A stretch of DNA of 62,688 bases from JBBQWS01 sp038210415. GTDB lineage: Bacteria > Actinomycetota > Actinomycetes > Prado026. The notes below the pieces were generated by a model, which was not told where the DNA came from, did not search any database, and was given only the letters and a program-made list of their open reading frames with translations. The DNA lies in the NCBI GenBank assembly GCA_038210415.1, contig JBBQWS010000014.1, positions 1 to 62,688 on the forward strand. The letters are read 5' to 3'. How positions within the stretch are numbered: position 1 is the first letter of the stretch; each line of letters begins with the position of its first letter. Positions 25,498 through 34,290 of the stretch are shown piece after piece. The translations under genes were made by a program, and so were the position numbers.

Positions 25498-26869
25498 CGT
25501 ACGGCGCGGACGGCTCCGGGGTCGCTCCGAATACCCGCGGCTCGCGCGTGAACGCATAGGTCGCCCAGTGCAGCCGGGCCACGCCGCCGGTCGGGTCGCG
25601 CACGACCCGGAGGAGCTCGCCGGTCTCGCGGCCGCGGACGACCCGCCACAGGTCCGGCCCCTGCGGCGCGAAGACCGCGGGTGGCCGGTGCGGCGCACCC
25701 GCCACGGCTGCGGTCAAGGCGCCCTCGGACCAGCTGAAGACGAACTCCGAACCCTCCGACCACCACCGGCCCAGCAGCGGGCGGACCGCCGGATCGACGT
25801 CGAGACCCGGCCGCCACGGCCGGACCGGCGTGGGCTCGGCGTCGAGCAGCGTAGTGACGAGCTTGGCGGCGAGCTCGCCCGGCGCGGCCCCCGACGTGCA
25901 GTTCGCGAAAGCGACCGCCCCGACCGAGTCGGACCGCCGTGCGTAGCAGCCGGCGAGGAACCCCGGCATCGCCCCCTCGTGTCCGACCAGGATCCGGTCG
26001 CCCTGACGCAGCAGCATGAACCCAAGGCCCCAGGCGAGGTTCCAGCCGTCGACGTCCCACATGACCTGCGGGTGGCACATCTCGTCGAGGGTTGCCGGGG
26101 CCAGCACCTCGGCCACCGGGTCGGCGATGAACGCGGCCCAGCGCGACAGGTCGGCGGCGCTCGACCAGAGCTGCATCGCCGGCGCCAGGGCCCGGGTCGG
26201 GAAGTCGGGCTCGGCGAGCAGCCGGTCCGCGTACGGGTCGACGAACCAGCCGCCCGCGTGCGGCGGCACGGGCTCGAGGGTCGTGCGGCTGAGTCCCAGC
26301 GGGAGGAGGATGCGCCGGCTGAGCGCCTCAGCCCAGGCGCGCCCGTCGAGCCGAGAGACCACCTCGCCGAGGATCGCGAACGCGACGTTGGAGTAGTGCA
26401 GCTGGCGGTGGGCCGGCAGCACGGCCTCGGCCTCTTCGAGACCGGCGAGGAACTCCGGCACGTCGGGCGTGCGGAGCGTCCACCACACGTCGCCGACCGG
26501 CTCGCGCTGCAGGCCGGACAGGTGCGTGAGGAGCTGGCGGATCGTGAGCCGACCGTGCTTGGTCTCGGGCAGATGCCGGCCGAGCGGGTCGTCCAGGGTC
26601 AGCCGGCCCTCGTCGCGCAGGGCCAGGATCAGCACCGCAGTGAAGGTCTTGGTGATCGAGCCGATGCGGTATTGCACATCCGCCTGGTCTGCCGGGTCGA
26701 CGGGCTCGACCGGGCCGCCCCAGCCCGCCAGGTGGTCGAGCACGCGGTCACCGTCGCGCACCACGGCGGCGCACACCGACGGCGCCCGCCAGTCGCGCTG
26801 GGCCTGGTCGACGTGGCGGCGCAGCGAGCTCTCGGTGGCCGGTTGCAACGGCCGGGCGGGACGCATCAT
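25481..26869 (-). CDS. Serine hydrolase of the beta-lactamase (class C/PBP4*-like) family
   Basis: The 462-residue protein has the SxxK motif SITK (nucleophile Ser), the YSN motif and a HEG motif in place of KTG. This is the set for penicillin-binding-like esterases or D-aminopeptidases. It has no signal peptide, so it is probably cytoplasmic and not a secreted beta-lactamase. A C-terminal lipocalin-like beta domain follows (about 340-450). The ATG at 26869 overlaps the HIT stop as ATGA. Its insertion between HIT and phoH is not part of the standard cluster. Confidence 0.88.
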
Positions 26870-27210
26870 CCGGGCGGCCAGCCCATGGCGCGTCCACCGA
26901 GCACGTGCGCGTGGACGTGGCGTACGGTCTGGCCGCCGTCGTCGCCGGTGTTGATCACGATGCGGTAGCCGGCGTCGGCCAGACCGAGCTCGGCGGCCAC
27001 CCGGCTGACCTCGGCCAGCCAGTCGGCGGCCAGCGCAGGGTCGCCCGCGGTGAGCGCTGCGGCGTCGGCATAGTGCTGGCGCGGCACGACGAGCACGTGC
27101 GTGGGCGCCTGCGGGTTGATGTCGCGAAATGCGATGCATTGCGCGGACTCGGCCACAAGGGCGGCCGGGATCTCTCCCGCCGCGATCGCGCAGAACAAGC
27201 AGTCAGCCAC
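26866..27210 (-). CDS. HIT family histidine triad nucleotide-binding protein
   Basis: A 114-residue HINT-like protein that hydrolyses nucleoside phosphoramidates in its family. The triad HVHAHVLGG near the C-terminus and the N-terminal CLFCAIAAGEIPA match the family. The CxxC is the zinc pair of HINT-type proteins. It is followed directly by the serine hydrolase gene in an ATGA overlap. A perfect 24-bp inverted repeat lies upstream. Confidence 0.94.
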   Translation of the reverse strand: MADCLFCAIAAGEIPAALVAESAQCIAFRDINPQAPTHVLVVPRQHYADAAALTAGDPALAADWLAEVSRVAAELGLADAGYRIVINTGDDGGQTVRHVHAHVLGGRAMGWPPG

Positions 27211-27238
27211 CCCTGCACCCTACCGACGCCCCCACCAG

Positions 27239-27310
27239 TTCCTGTTGATCTTGAGCATTGCGTGGGCGACACGCCGTAGGCGGCCCCGCAATGCTCAAGA
27301 TCAACAGGAA
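27239..27310. repeat. Perfect 24-bp inverted repeat (palindromic element) between rsmE and the HIT gene
   Basis: The left arm, 27239-27262 (begins TTCCTGTTGATCTTGAGC), and the right arm, 27287-27310, are exact reverse complements around a 24-nt spacer rich in G and C. The arms are AT-richer than the genes on either side. Transcribed from rsmE it would fold into a very stable stem, but no U tract follows. A dispersed palindromic element or processing site are the main alternatives. Confidence 0.85.
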
Positions 27311-27314
27311 TGGG

Positions 27315-28052
27315 TTAGGGCCAACGGGGCGTACGGGAGAGCAGGACGGCCGCGGCCACGGTGCCCGCCGTCGACGTCCGCAGCACGGACGGGCCGAGCC
27401 GGTACGCATCGGCCCCGGTCGCCGCGAAGGCGAGCAGCTCGTCGCGGCTGAGCCCGCCCTCAGGCCCCACCACGATCACGAGGTCCCCACTGCCGGGCAC
27501 GGCCGCACCGCCCAGCGACAGCATTGCTTCCTCGTGCAGAACCACGCCCAGGGCCGCGCCGTCGAGCAGCGCCGCGACCTCAACGGTCGAGGCCAGCTCG
27601 GTCACCTCGGGGAACCACGCCCGCCGGGACTGCTTGCCGGCCTCTCGCGCAGTCGCCCGCCACCGGCCCAACGCCTTGTGCCCGCGCTCGTCGCGCCACC
27701 GGGTCACGCACCGCGACGCGGCCCAGGGCACGACCACGTCGACGCCGATCTCGGTGAGGGTCTCGACGGCCAGCTCACCGCGGTCACCTTTCGGCAGGGC
27801 CTGGACGACGACGAGCCGGGGCGTCGGCGCCGGGACCTCGCGGCGGTCCAGCACCACGAACAGCACGTGGTCGCGCCCGACCTCGCTGGCCTGGCATCGC
27901 ACGACCAGTCCGGCGCCATCGGTCAGGACGGCCTCCTCGCCCACCTCGAGCCGGCGGACGGTGGCCGCGTGCCGCCCCTCGGGACCGGTCAGCAGCAACT
28001 CGGAACCCTCGGCCAGCGCAGCCCGGTCGGCGACGAAGACCGGCGCGCTCAC
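27315..28052 (-). CDS. rsmE: 16S rRNA (uracil1498-N3)-methyltransferase RsmE
   Basis: SPOUT-class enzyme modifying U1498 of 16S rRNA. The 245-residue protein shows the N-terminal PUA-like part (SELLLTGPEGRHAATVRRLEVGE) and the C-terminal trefoil-knot sequence VIVVGPEGGLSRDEL and LGPSVLRTSTA. The GTG start at 28052 overlaps the dnaJ stop, as in other actinobacteria. Confidence 0.95.
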   Translation of the reverse strand: MSAPVFVADRAALAEGSELLLTGPEGRHAATVRRLEVGEEAVLTDGAGLVVRCQASEVGRDHVLFVVLDRREVPAPTPRLVVVQALPKGDRGELAVETLTEIGVDVVVPWAASRCVTRWRDERGHKALGRWRATAREAGKQSRRAWFPEVTELASTVEVAALLDGAALGVVLHEEAMLSLGGAAVPGSGDLVIVVGPEGGLSRDELLAFAATGADAYRLGPSVLRTSTAGTVAAAVLLSRTPRWP

Positions 28053-29173
28053 CGGCCGTTGAACGCGTCGCGGACGCGCGAGAAGAAGCCCTGCTGCCCG
28101 GGCGAGAACTGGCCCACCGGCCGGTCCTCTCCGCGCAGGACGGCCAGCCTTGTCAGCAGCTCCTCCTGGTCGGGGTCGAGCTTGGTCGGGGTCTGCACGT
28201 CGACGTGGATCAGGAGGTCGCCGCGGCCCGCCGCGCGCAGGTGAGCGACGCCCTTGCCCCGCAACGGGATGGTCTGGCCGGCCTGGGTGCCGGGCCGGAT
28301 GTCGATCTCCTCCATGCCGTCGAGGGTCTCGAGCTGCAGCACGGTGCCCAGCGCGGCCGCCGTCATCGGCACCGGCACCGAGCAGTGCAGGTCGTCGCCG
28401 CGCCGGGTGAACGTGGCGTGGGCGAGCTCGACGATCTCGACGTACAGGTCACCGGGCGGGCCACCACCGGGACCGACCTCGCCCTCGCCGGTGAGCTGGA
28501 TCCGGGTGCCCGTGTCGACCCCCGGGGGGATGCGTACGGTGAGCGACCGACGGGTGCGCACGCGACCGTCGCCGGCGCACTCAGGGCACGGGTGCCGGAT
28601 GACCGAGCCGAAGCCGCCGCACTGCGGGCACGGCCGGGACGTCATCACCTGGCCGAGGAACGACCGCTGGACGTGCTGGATCTCGCCGTGCCCCTTGCAC
28701 ATCTCGCACGTGGTCGGCGCCGTGCCGGGGGCGGTGCCCGCGCCCGCGCAGGTCGCACACACGACCGCGGTGTCGACCTGAAGGTCACGCGTCGTGCCGA
28801 ACGTCGCCTCGGCGAGATCGATGTCGACCCGGATCAGCGCGTCCTGGCCGCGCCGCCGACGTGCCTTGGGACCACGCGCGCCCTGCCCGCCGAAGAAGGC
28901 ATCCATGATGTCGCCGAAGCCGAAGTTGGCTCCCCCGGCGAAACCGCCGGCCCCGTTGCCGAACGGGTCGCCGCCCAGGTCGTACCGCTCGCGCTTCGCG
29001 GGGTCGGAGAGCACTTCGTACGCCGCGGTGACCTCCTTGAAGGCGTCCTGGGTGGCCGGGTCCGGGTTGACGTCCGGGTGCAGCTCACGAGCGAGCTTGC
29101 GGTACGCCTTCTTGATCTCGTCGCCGGTCGCACCGCGGTCGACGCCGAGCACGTCGTAGAGGTCCGTTGCCAC
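28049..29173 (-). CDS. dnaJ: Chaperone protein DnaJ (DnaJ2 type)
   Basis: Hsp40 co-chaperone of DnaK. The 374-residue protein has a J domain with HPD in ARELHPDVNPD, a Gly/Phe-rich linker (GGFAGGANFGFGD), four CxxCxGxG-type zinc repeats (CATCAGAG, CEMCKGHG, CPQCGGFG, CPECAGDG) and the C-terminal substrate-binding domain. The GTG at 29173 overlaps the hrcA stop by 1 bp (TAGTG). A longer open frame upstream is an artefact. Likely under HrcA/CIRCE control through cotranscription. Confidence 0.96.
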   Translation of the reverse strand: MATDLYDVLGVDRGATGDEIKKAYRKLARELHPDVNPDPATQDAFKEVTAAYEVLSDPAKRERYDLGGDPFGNGAGGFAGGANFGFGDIMDAFFGGQGARGPKARRRRGQDALIRVDIDLAEATFGTTRDLQVDTAVVCATCAGAGTAPGTAPTTCEMCKGHGEIQHVQRSFLGQVMTSRPCPQCGGFGSVIRHPCPECAGDGRVRTRRSLTVRIPPGVDTGTRIQLTGEGEVGPGGGPPGDLYVEIVELAHATFTRRGDDLHCSVPVPMTAAALGTVLQLETLDGMEEIDIRPGTQAGQTIPLRGKGVAHLRAAGRGDLLIHVDVQTPTKLDPDQEELLTRLAVLRGEDRPVGQFSPGQQGFFSRVRDAFNGR

Positions 29174-30189
29174 TACGACTCCGCCAGGATCCGGCCGACA
29201 TACCGGGCGACGGCATGGACGGCCCCCATCGTGCTCGCGTAGTCCATGCGGGTCGGGCCGACCACCCCGAGCCGGGCGACCTCCTCGCCACCGCCGTAAC
29301 CGACGGTGACGACCGATGCCCCGGCGAGACCCTCGAGAGTGTTCTCGTGCCCGATGCGCACCGTGACCTGCTCGGGCACGGCGGCTTCCCCGAGCAGCCG
29401 CATCAGGACGACCTGCTCCTCGAGCGCCTCGAGCACGGGCTGCACGGTCTCGGGGAAGTCTTGGCCGAACCGGGTCAGGTTGGCGGTGCCGCCCAGCATG
29501 ACGCGCTCCTCGCCCTCCTCGACCAGGGTCTCGATCAACGTGGCCACCACTGCCGCAACGGCCGGACGGTCGGCGAGGGTGAACGAGGCCGGCAGGTCGG
29601 CGACGGCACCGGCGACCTCGGTGAGCCGCTGCCCGACGGCCAGGGTGTTGAGCCGGGCGCGCAGCTCGGCCAAGGGGCTCTCGTCGACGAGACCCGGGCA
29701 GTCGACGACGCGCTGCTCGACCCGACCGGTGTTCGTGATGACGACGAGCATGACCCGGGTCGGGCCGATGCTCAGCACCTCGACGTGCCGCACCGTCGAG
29801 CGGGACAGCGAGGGGTACTGGACGACCGCGACCTGCCGGGTGACCTGGGCCAGCAGGCGCACGGTACGACCGATGACGTCGTCGAGGTCGACGGCGCCCT
29901 CGAGGAAGGTCTGGATCGCCCGTCGCTCGGGGGCCGACAGCGGCTTGACGCTCGCGAGCCGGTCGACGAAGAGCCGGTAACCCTTGTCGGTGGGCACCCG
30001 TCCGGCGCTCGTGTGCGGCTGCGCGATGTAACCCTCGTCCTCGAGCGCGGCCATGTCGTTGCGGATCGTCGCCGGCGACACCCCGAGACTGTGCCGCTCG
30101 ACGAGCGCCCGCGAACCGACGGGTTCGTGGGTCGCGACGTAGTCCTCGACGATGGCGCCGAGCACGGCGAGCCTGCGGTCGTCCGGCAC
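29173..30189 (-). CDS. hrcA: Heat-inducible transcription repressor HrcA
   Basis: Represses heat-shock genes by binding CIRCE. The 338-residue protein has an N-terminal winged helix with SRALVERHSLGVSPATIRNDM as recognition region, and a C-terminal GAF-like domain with the dimer interface. The GTG at 30189 has GGAGGTGG 5 nt upstream and gives the PDDRRLAVL start; a longer frame is rejected. A CIRCE operator lies 17 bp upstream of the start, indicating autoregulation. Confidence 0.96.
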   Translation of the reverse strand: MPDDRRLAVLGAIVEDYVATHEPVGSRALVERHSLGVSPATIRNDMAALEDEGYIAQPHTSAGRVPTDKGYRLFVDRLASVKPLSAPERRAIQTFLEGAVDLDDVIGRTVRLLAQVTRQVAVVQYPSLSRSTVRHVEVLSIGPTRVMLVVITNTGRVEQRVVDCPGLVDESPLAELRARLNTLAVGQRLTEVAGAVADLPASFTLADRPAVAAVVATLIETLVEEGEERVMLGGTANLTRFGQDFPETVQPVLEALEEQVVLMRLLGEAAVPEQVTVRIGHENTLEGLAGASVVTVGYGGGEEVARLGVVGPTRMDYASTMGAVHAVARYVGRILAES

Positions 30190-30205
30190 CCGATCCACCT
30201 CCGCT

Positions 30206-30232
30206 CTGGCACTCCATGGCAACGAGTGCCAA
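30206..30232 (-). promoter_or_regulatory. CIRCE operator upstream of hrcA-dnaJ
   Basis: On the minus strand TTGGCACTC, 9-nt spacer, GAGTGCCAG matches the CIRCE consensus TTAGCACTC-N9-GAGTGCTAA; the inner TGGCACTC/GAGTGCCA is perfectly symmetrical. A TACACT box (30232-30237) overlaps its upstream edge and could be the -10 element, so HrcA binding would block the promoter. Confidence 0.9.
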
Positions 30233-30353
30233 GTGTACGGCGAGACGACTCGCCGTGCTGCGTCCCGGCCGCGCCCCGGCTCCTCCGGCCGACACAGCAG
30301 GTAGCGTCGACGCTGCGGGCAGGGCGGCCCGCCACAGCGAGCGAAGGTCAGGC

Positions 30354-31613
30354 ATGAGCGAAGGCATGAACGGCGGGCACCCGGACGACGCCCGACGAGG
30401 CGACGCTCGGGCCGAGGCCCTGGCGCGCCGGCTCCCTGCCGCCTGGCAGCAACCGCGACCACCACGCTGGCTCGCCCGGGGCGCGGTGATCGTCGCAGTC
30501 GTGTGGATCGCCGTGGGCGTCGTATGGGGCACCGTCAGCCAGCTGCACGACCTCGCGGTGATCCTGGTCTCGTCGCTCTTCGTCGCGTTCGCGATCGAAC
30601 CCGGCGTCAACCGGCTGGCCCGGCGGGGCTGGCGGCGCGGTGCCGCGACGGCGGCGATCTACGGACTGATCCTGGTCGTGCTGCTCATCGTGATCGGATC
30701 GGTCGGAGCCCTCGTCGTCGACCAGGTGGCCAGCCTCGCGAATACGCTGCCGAACCTCGTGACGTCGCTCAGCGACTTCCTGCAACAGCACTTCAAGGTC
30801 AACCTGAACGCCCAGCTGAGCAAGCTGGAGTCGAACCTCGGCACGATCGGCACGTCGGTGGCGGGCAACGCCTTGTCGATCAGCGGGACCATCCTCGGTT
30901 CGATCTTCAACCTGCTCACGGTGGCGCTGTTCACGTTCTACTTTGCCGCCCAGGGTCCGGCGTTCCGCCGCTCGGTCTGCTCGCTCATGCCGCCGCGACG
31001 GCAGCGGCTCTTCCTGGAGGTATGGGAGCTCGCGATCGAGAAGACGGCGGGCTACCTGTACTCCCGAGCCATCCTCGGTGCGATCTCGGCCGTGGCCCAC
31101 GGCATAGCGTTCTTCGCCCTCGGTGTCCCATACGCGTTCACGCTGGGCATCTTCGTCGGCATCGTGGGCCAGTTCATTCCCACGGTCGGCACGTACATCG
31201 GCGCCGCCTTGCCCGCGCTGGTGGCACTGCCGATCAGCCCGCTGCGTTCGCTCGGCGTCATCATCTTCGCTGTGCTCTACCAGCAGGTCGAGAACTACGT
31301 GCTGACCCCGCCCCTTTCCGCCCGCACCATGGAGCTGCACCCCGCCGTCGCATTCGGGTCCGTGATCGTGGGCGTCACCCTCGTCGGCCCGGTCGGCGCG
31401 CTGCTCGCGCTGCCGGTGACCGCAACCGCGCAGGCGTTCGTGAGCAGCTACATCCAGCGACACGAGGTCGTCGAGTCGCAAGCTTTCGACGAGCAGATGG
31501 CCGAGCGACGCCGGGCCAAGAAGTCCACTGGCGACCCTGACGACCCCGATGACCCCGACGATGCTGTCGACGATGCTGTCGACGATGCTGTCGACGATGA
31601 CCCTGATGTCTAG
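30354..31613 (+). CDS. AI-2E family transporter (UPF0118 permease)
   Basis: The 419-residue protein has about eight hydrophobic segments arranged as in PerM/TqsA relatives, including the family loop GVPYAFTLGIFVGIVGQFIP. Substrates of the family range from AI-2 to Na+/H+ and are often unknown. The ATG at 30354 has AAGG 7 nt upstream. The cytoplasmic tail is highly acidic (DPDDP and DAVD repeats, about 395-419). The 3' end overlaps the DUF3097 gene. Confidence 0.87.
   Translation: MSEGMNGGHPDDARRGDARAEALARRLPAAWQQPRPPRWLARGAVIVAVVWIAVGVVWGTVSQLHDLAVILVSSLFVAFAIEPGVNRLARRGWRRGAATAAIYGLILVVLLIVIGSVGALVVDQVASLANTLPNLVTSLSDFLQQHFKVNLNAQLSKLESNLGTIGTSVAGNALSISGTILGSIFNLLTVALFTFYFAAQGPAFRRSVCSLMPPRRQRLFLEVWELAIEKTAGYLYSRAILGAISAVAHGIAFFALGVPYAFTLGIFVGIVGQFIPTVGTYIGAALPALVALPISPLRSLGVIIFAVLYQQVENYVLTPPLSARTMELHPAVAFGSVIVGVTLVGPVGALLALPVTATAQAFVSSYIQRHEVVESQAFDEQMAERRRAKKSTGDPDDPDDPDDAVDDAVDDAVDDDPDV
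31560..31595 (+). repeat. 12-bp tandem repeat in the 3' end of the AI-2E transporter gene
   Basis: GATGCTGTCGAC is repeated three times in frame at 31560-31571, 31572-31583 and 31584-31595, encoding DAVD units of the acidic tail, just before the DUF3097 start. Expect length differences between strains. Confidence 0.8.
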
Positions 31614-32466
31614 CCGCGACTACGGTCGGGACGTTCTCGCGAGCTGGACGAGACGTCCGGCTCCGCCACCCGAGGTCGAGGCCGAGCGCGACGTGGTGGT
31701 CGAGTGCTCCGACAGCGGCTTCTGCGGTGCGGTAGTCGAGCTCGAGAGGGATGCCGTGTGGCTCGAGGACCGCCACGGAGCGCGACGCGCGTTCGCCCTC
31801 GTGGTGGGAGGCTTCCTGCTGGACGGCCAGCGGGTCACCCTCGTGCGACCCCTGGCCGCGGCCCCGCGCGCGGCACCTGTGCGCACGGCTTCGGGGTCCC
31901 GCGCAGTGGTCGGCCACCAGGCCAGGGTGGCGCAGGCTAGCCGGATCTTCGTCGAGGGCAAGCACGATGCCGAGCTCGTCGAGAAGGTCTGGGGCCACGA
32001 CCTGCGGGTCGAGGGCATCGTGGTCGAGCAGCTCGACGGCGTCGACCTGCTGCCGGACGCCGTGGCCGAGTTCCGACCGGGACCGACGCGACGACTCGGG
32101 GTGCTCGTCGACCACCTTGTCCCCGGCTCGAAGGAGTCGCGGATCGCGGCCGCCGTCCGGTCCCCGCACGTGCTCGTCCTCGGCCACCCGTACGTCGACG
32201 TCTGGCAGGCCGTGCGGCCGGAGCTGATCGGGTTGACGGCCTGGCCGAGGATCGACCGCTCGGTCGAGTGGAAGGTCGGCATCTGCGCGGCGCTGGGCTG
32301 GCCGCACGCCACGCAGGCCGATCTCGCGGCCGCGTGGCGCCGGATCCTCGGGTCGGTCCGGACCTACGCCGACCTCGACCCCGCGCTGCTGGGCCGGGTC
32401 GAGGAGCTGATCGACTTCGTGACGACCGGGGCGGTCGGCCAGCCGTCCGGCTTGCCCTCCGGCTAG
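31606..32466 (+). CDS. DUF3097 protein with Toprim-like motif
   Basis: The 286-residue protein belongs to an actinobacterial family placed beside hemW and hrcA. The central segment RIFVEGKHDAELVEKVWG resembles the start of a Toprim domain (conserved Glu then Asp), and LVDHLVPGSKESRI follows where a second acidic motif is expected. That suggests a nucleic-acid or nucleotide enzyme, unproven. The ATG at 31606 lies inside the end of the transporter gene (8-bp overlap); ATG 31597 is an alternative. Its stop overlaps the hemW stop in a shared CTAG. Confidence 0.8.
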   Translation: MSSRDYGRDVLASWTRRPAPPPEVEAERDVVVECSDSGFCGAVVELERDAVWLEDRHGARRAFALVVGGFLLDGQRVTLVRPLAAAPRAAPVRTASGSRAVVGHQARVAQASRIFVEGKHDAELVEKVWGHDLRVEGIVVEQLDGVDLLPDAVAEFRPGPTRRLGVLVDHLVPGSKESRIAAAVRSPHVLVLGHPYVDVWQAVRPELIGLTAWPRIDRSVEWKVGICAALGWPHATQADLAAAWRRILGSVRTYADLDPALLGRVEELIDFVTTGAVGQPSGLPSG

Positions 32467-33695
32467 TCGACCAGCGCCCGCACCACTACGTCGGCGAGCA
32501 GCCGTCCCCGCATCGTCAGCACCGCCTGGCCCGACTCCGCCGCCTGGCCGACCAGCAGACCGTCGGCGACCAGCAGCGGCACTGCGTCGCGGCCCCCCGG
32601 CGGTAGGTCGTCCAGCGGGTGGCCTTGTGCCAGCCGGACGCCCAGCAGCACCCGCTCGACCTGGCGGTCGGTCGCCGGCACGACCTCCCGTGCGTACGCG
32701 GGCGACCGGCCCTGTTCCAGCCGACCGGCGTACGCGGTCGGGTGCTTGACGTTCCACCAACGCACCCCGCCCACATGGCTGTGGGCGCCCGGGCCGACCC
32801 CCCACCAGTCGTCGCTGCGCCAGTACGCGATGTTGTGCCGGCACTGCGAGTCGGCGTCGCGGGACCAGTTGCTCACCTCGTACCAGCCCAACCCGGCAGC
32901 ACCGAGCGTCTCGTCGGCCTGGAGATAGGCGTCGGCCAGTGCGTCGTCGTCGGGCGCAGGCAGCTCTCCGCGGCGCACCCGTCCGGCCAGGCGGGTGCCC
33001 TCCTCGACGATCAGGGCGTACGCCGAGACGTGGTCCGGCCGCAGCGCCACGGCCGCGTCGAGCGAGAGCTGCCAGTCGTCCGGCGACTCCCCCGGAGTGC
33101 CGTAGATCAGGTCGAGGCTCACCTGCTCGAAGCCGGCCGCGCGCGCCCAGGTCACGGCGTCGGCGACCCGGCCCGGAGTGTGGGTGCGGTCGAGGGTGGC
33201 CAGCACGTGCGGCACAGCGGACTGCATGCCGAAGCTGATCCGGGTGAAGCCGCCAGCCCTGAGATCGTGCAACGACTCGAACGTCACCGAGTCGGGGTTG
33301 GCCTCGGTCGTCACCTCGGCGTCCGCGGCCAGGCCGAAGCTGTCCCATACCACGGCGAGCAGGTCGACGAGGTCCGAGCTCGGCAGCAGGGTCGGTGTGC
33401 CGCCGCCGACGAACACCGTGCGCACCGGCCCCGGCCCGGGTCCGCCGCCCCGGGTCAGGACGTCCCGGGCGAACCTCAGCTCGGCGGCGGCGGTCCGGGC
33501 GTACGCCGACCGGCTCGCCCCACCGCCCAGCTCCTCGGCTGTGTAGGTGTTGAAGTCGCAGTAGCCGCACCGCGTCGAGCAGAACGGCACGTGCAGGTAG
33601 ACGCCGAACGGGCGCCCGCCGATCTCAGCGAGCGCCGCCCCCGGCAGGGTCCCGTCGTCGGGAACCGGCTCACCTTCGGGCAGTGCGCTCGGCAT
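32463..33695 (-). CDS. hemW: Radical SAM protein HemW
   Basis: Heme chaperone related to oxygen-independent coproporphyrinogen oxidase but not itself the oxidase. The 410-residue protein has the iron-sulfur motif CSTRCGYCDF (CxxxCxxC), the GGGTP motif and a C-terminal HemN-like domain. The ATG at 33695 is preceded by TAGGTT 6 nt upstream, a possible leaderless start. It is convergent with DUF3097. Confidence 0.94.
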   Translation of the reverse strand: MPSALPEGEPVPDDGTLPGAALAEIGGRPFGVYLHVPFCSTRCGYCDFNTYTAEELGGGASRSAYARTAAAELRFARDVLTRGGGPGPGPVRTVFVGGGTPTLLPSSDLVDLLAVVWDSFGLAADAEVTTEANPDSVTFESLHDLRAGGFTRISFGMQSAVPHVLATLDRTHTPGRVADAVTWARAAGFEQVSLDLIYGTPGESPDDWQLSLDAAVALRPDHVSAYALIVEEGTRLAGRVRRGELPAPDDDALADAYLQADETLGAAGLGWYEVSNWSRDADSQCRHNIAYWRSDDWWGVGPGAHSHVGGVRWWNVKHPTAYAGRLEQGRSPAYAREVVPATDRQVERVLLGVRLAQGHPLDDLPPGGRDAVPLLVADGLLVGQAAESGQAVLTMRGRLLADVVVRALVD

Positions 33696-33734
33696 CGCGC
33701 CAACCTATCCCCGCGCTGGTCACTTGGCTGGAGG

Positions 33735-34286
33735 CTAGGCCGGGGCGAATGCCGCACCGTGGCCGGGCACGATCAGGGCCGGCCGCAGGTCCAGGATCCG
33801 CTGCCGGGACGCCATCAGCAACGACGCATCGGGGGCGTACGGGTCTTCGTCCGGCCCGCCTTCGTACCACCACAGGTGCGTGCACACGACGAGCCCGGCG
33901 GCCGTCGTGGCGAGCGTGCTGACGTCCTGCGGGGTGTGCCCGGGCGTCTCGAGCAGCCACACCGACTCCGACAGGCGGAAGCCCTCGGCCTCACGGTCGG
34001 TCCAGACGTCGGCGTCGTAGATGGCCTGGTAGTCGTGGATCCGCGCGTTCACGAACAGCGCCGCGTTGACCGTGTGGTCCGGGTGGTGGTGGCTCAGCAC
34101 GACGTCGGTGACGTCGCCGGGGTCGACGCCGAGGCCGGCCAGTGGCTTGAGGATCGCGGTGGTGCGGTCGACCACCATGCCGGGGTCGACGATCGCGACG
34201 AGATCGCCGTCACGGATCAGCACCACTGTGCTGGCCACCCGGTCGTCTGCGTAGCCCTCGGTCAGGACGTCCACTGATGCGGCCAT
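33735..34286 (-). CDS. MBL-fold metallo-hydrolase (MBLAC1-like)
   Basis: The 183-residue single-domain metallo-beta-lactamase fold has LSHHHPDHTVNA (HxHxDH), the second metal His in ETPGHTP, an Asp-equivalent and PGHGAAF near the end. Substrate unknown; resemblance is to the MBLAC1 subset. The ATG at 34286 is just 4 bp after the MOSC stop. It is likely cotranscribed with the MOSC gene and the sortase gene. Confidence 0.88.
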   Translation of the reverse strand: MAASVDVLTEGYADDRVASTVVLIRDGDLVAIVDPGMVVDRTTAILKPLAGLGVDPGDVTDVVLSHHHPDHTVNAALFVNARIHDYQAIYDADVWTDREAEGFRLSESVWLLETPGHTPQDVSTLATTAAGLVVCTHLWWYEGGPDEDPYAPDASLLMASRQRILDLRPALIVPGHGAAFAPA

Positions 34287-34290
34287 GTGC

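Noticed and set aside
28049..30610. A single reading frame joining dnaJ with its upstream region
   Set aside because: The N-terminal part is a frame-shifted reading of hrcA; real DnaJ starts at the GTG 29173.
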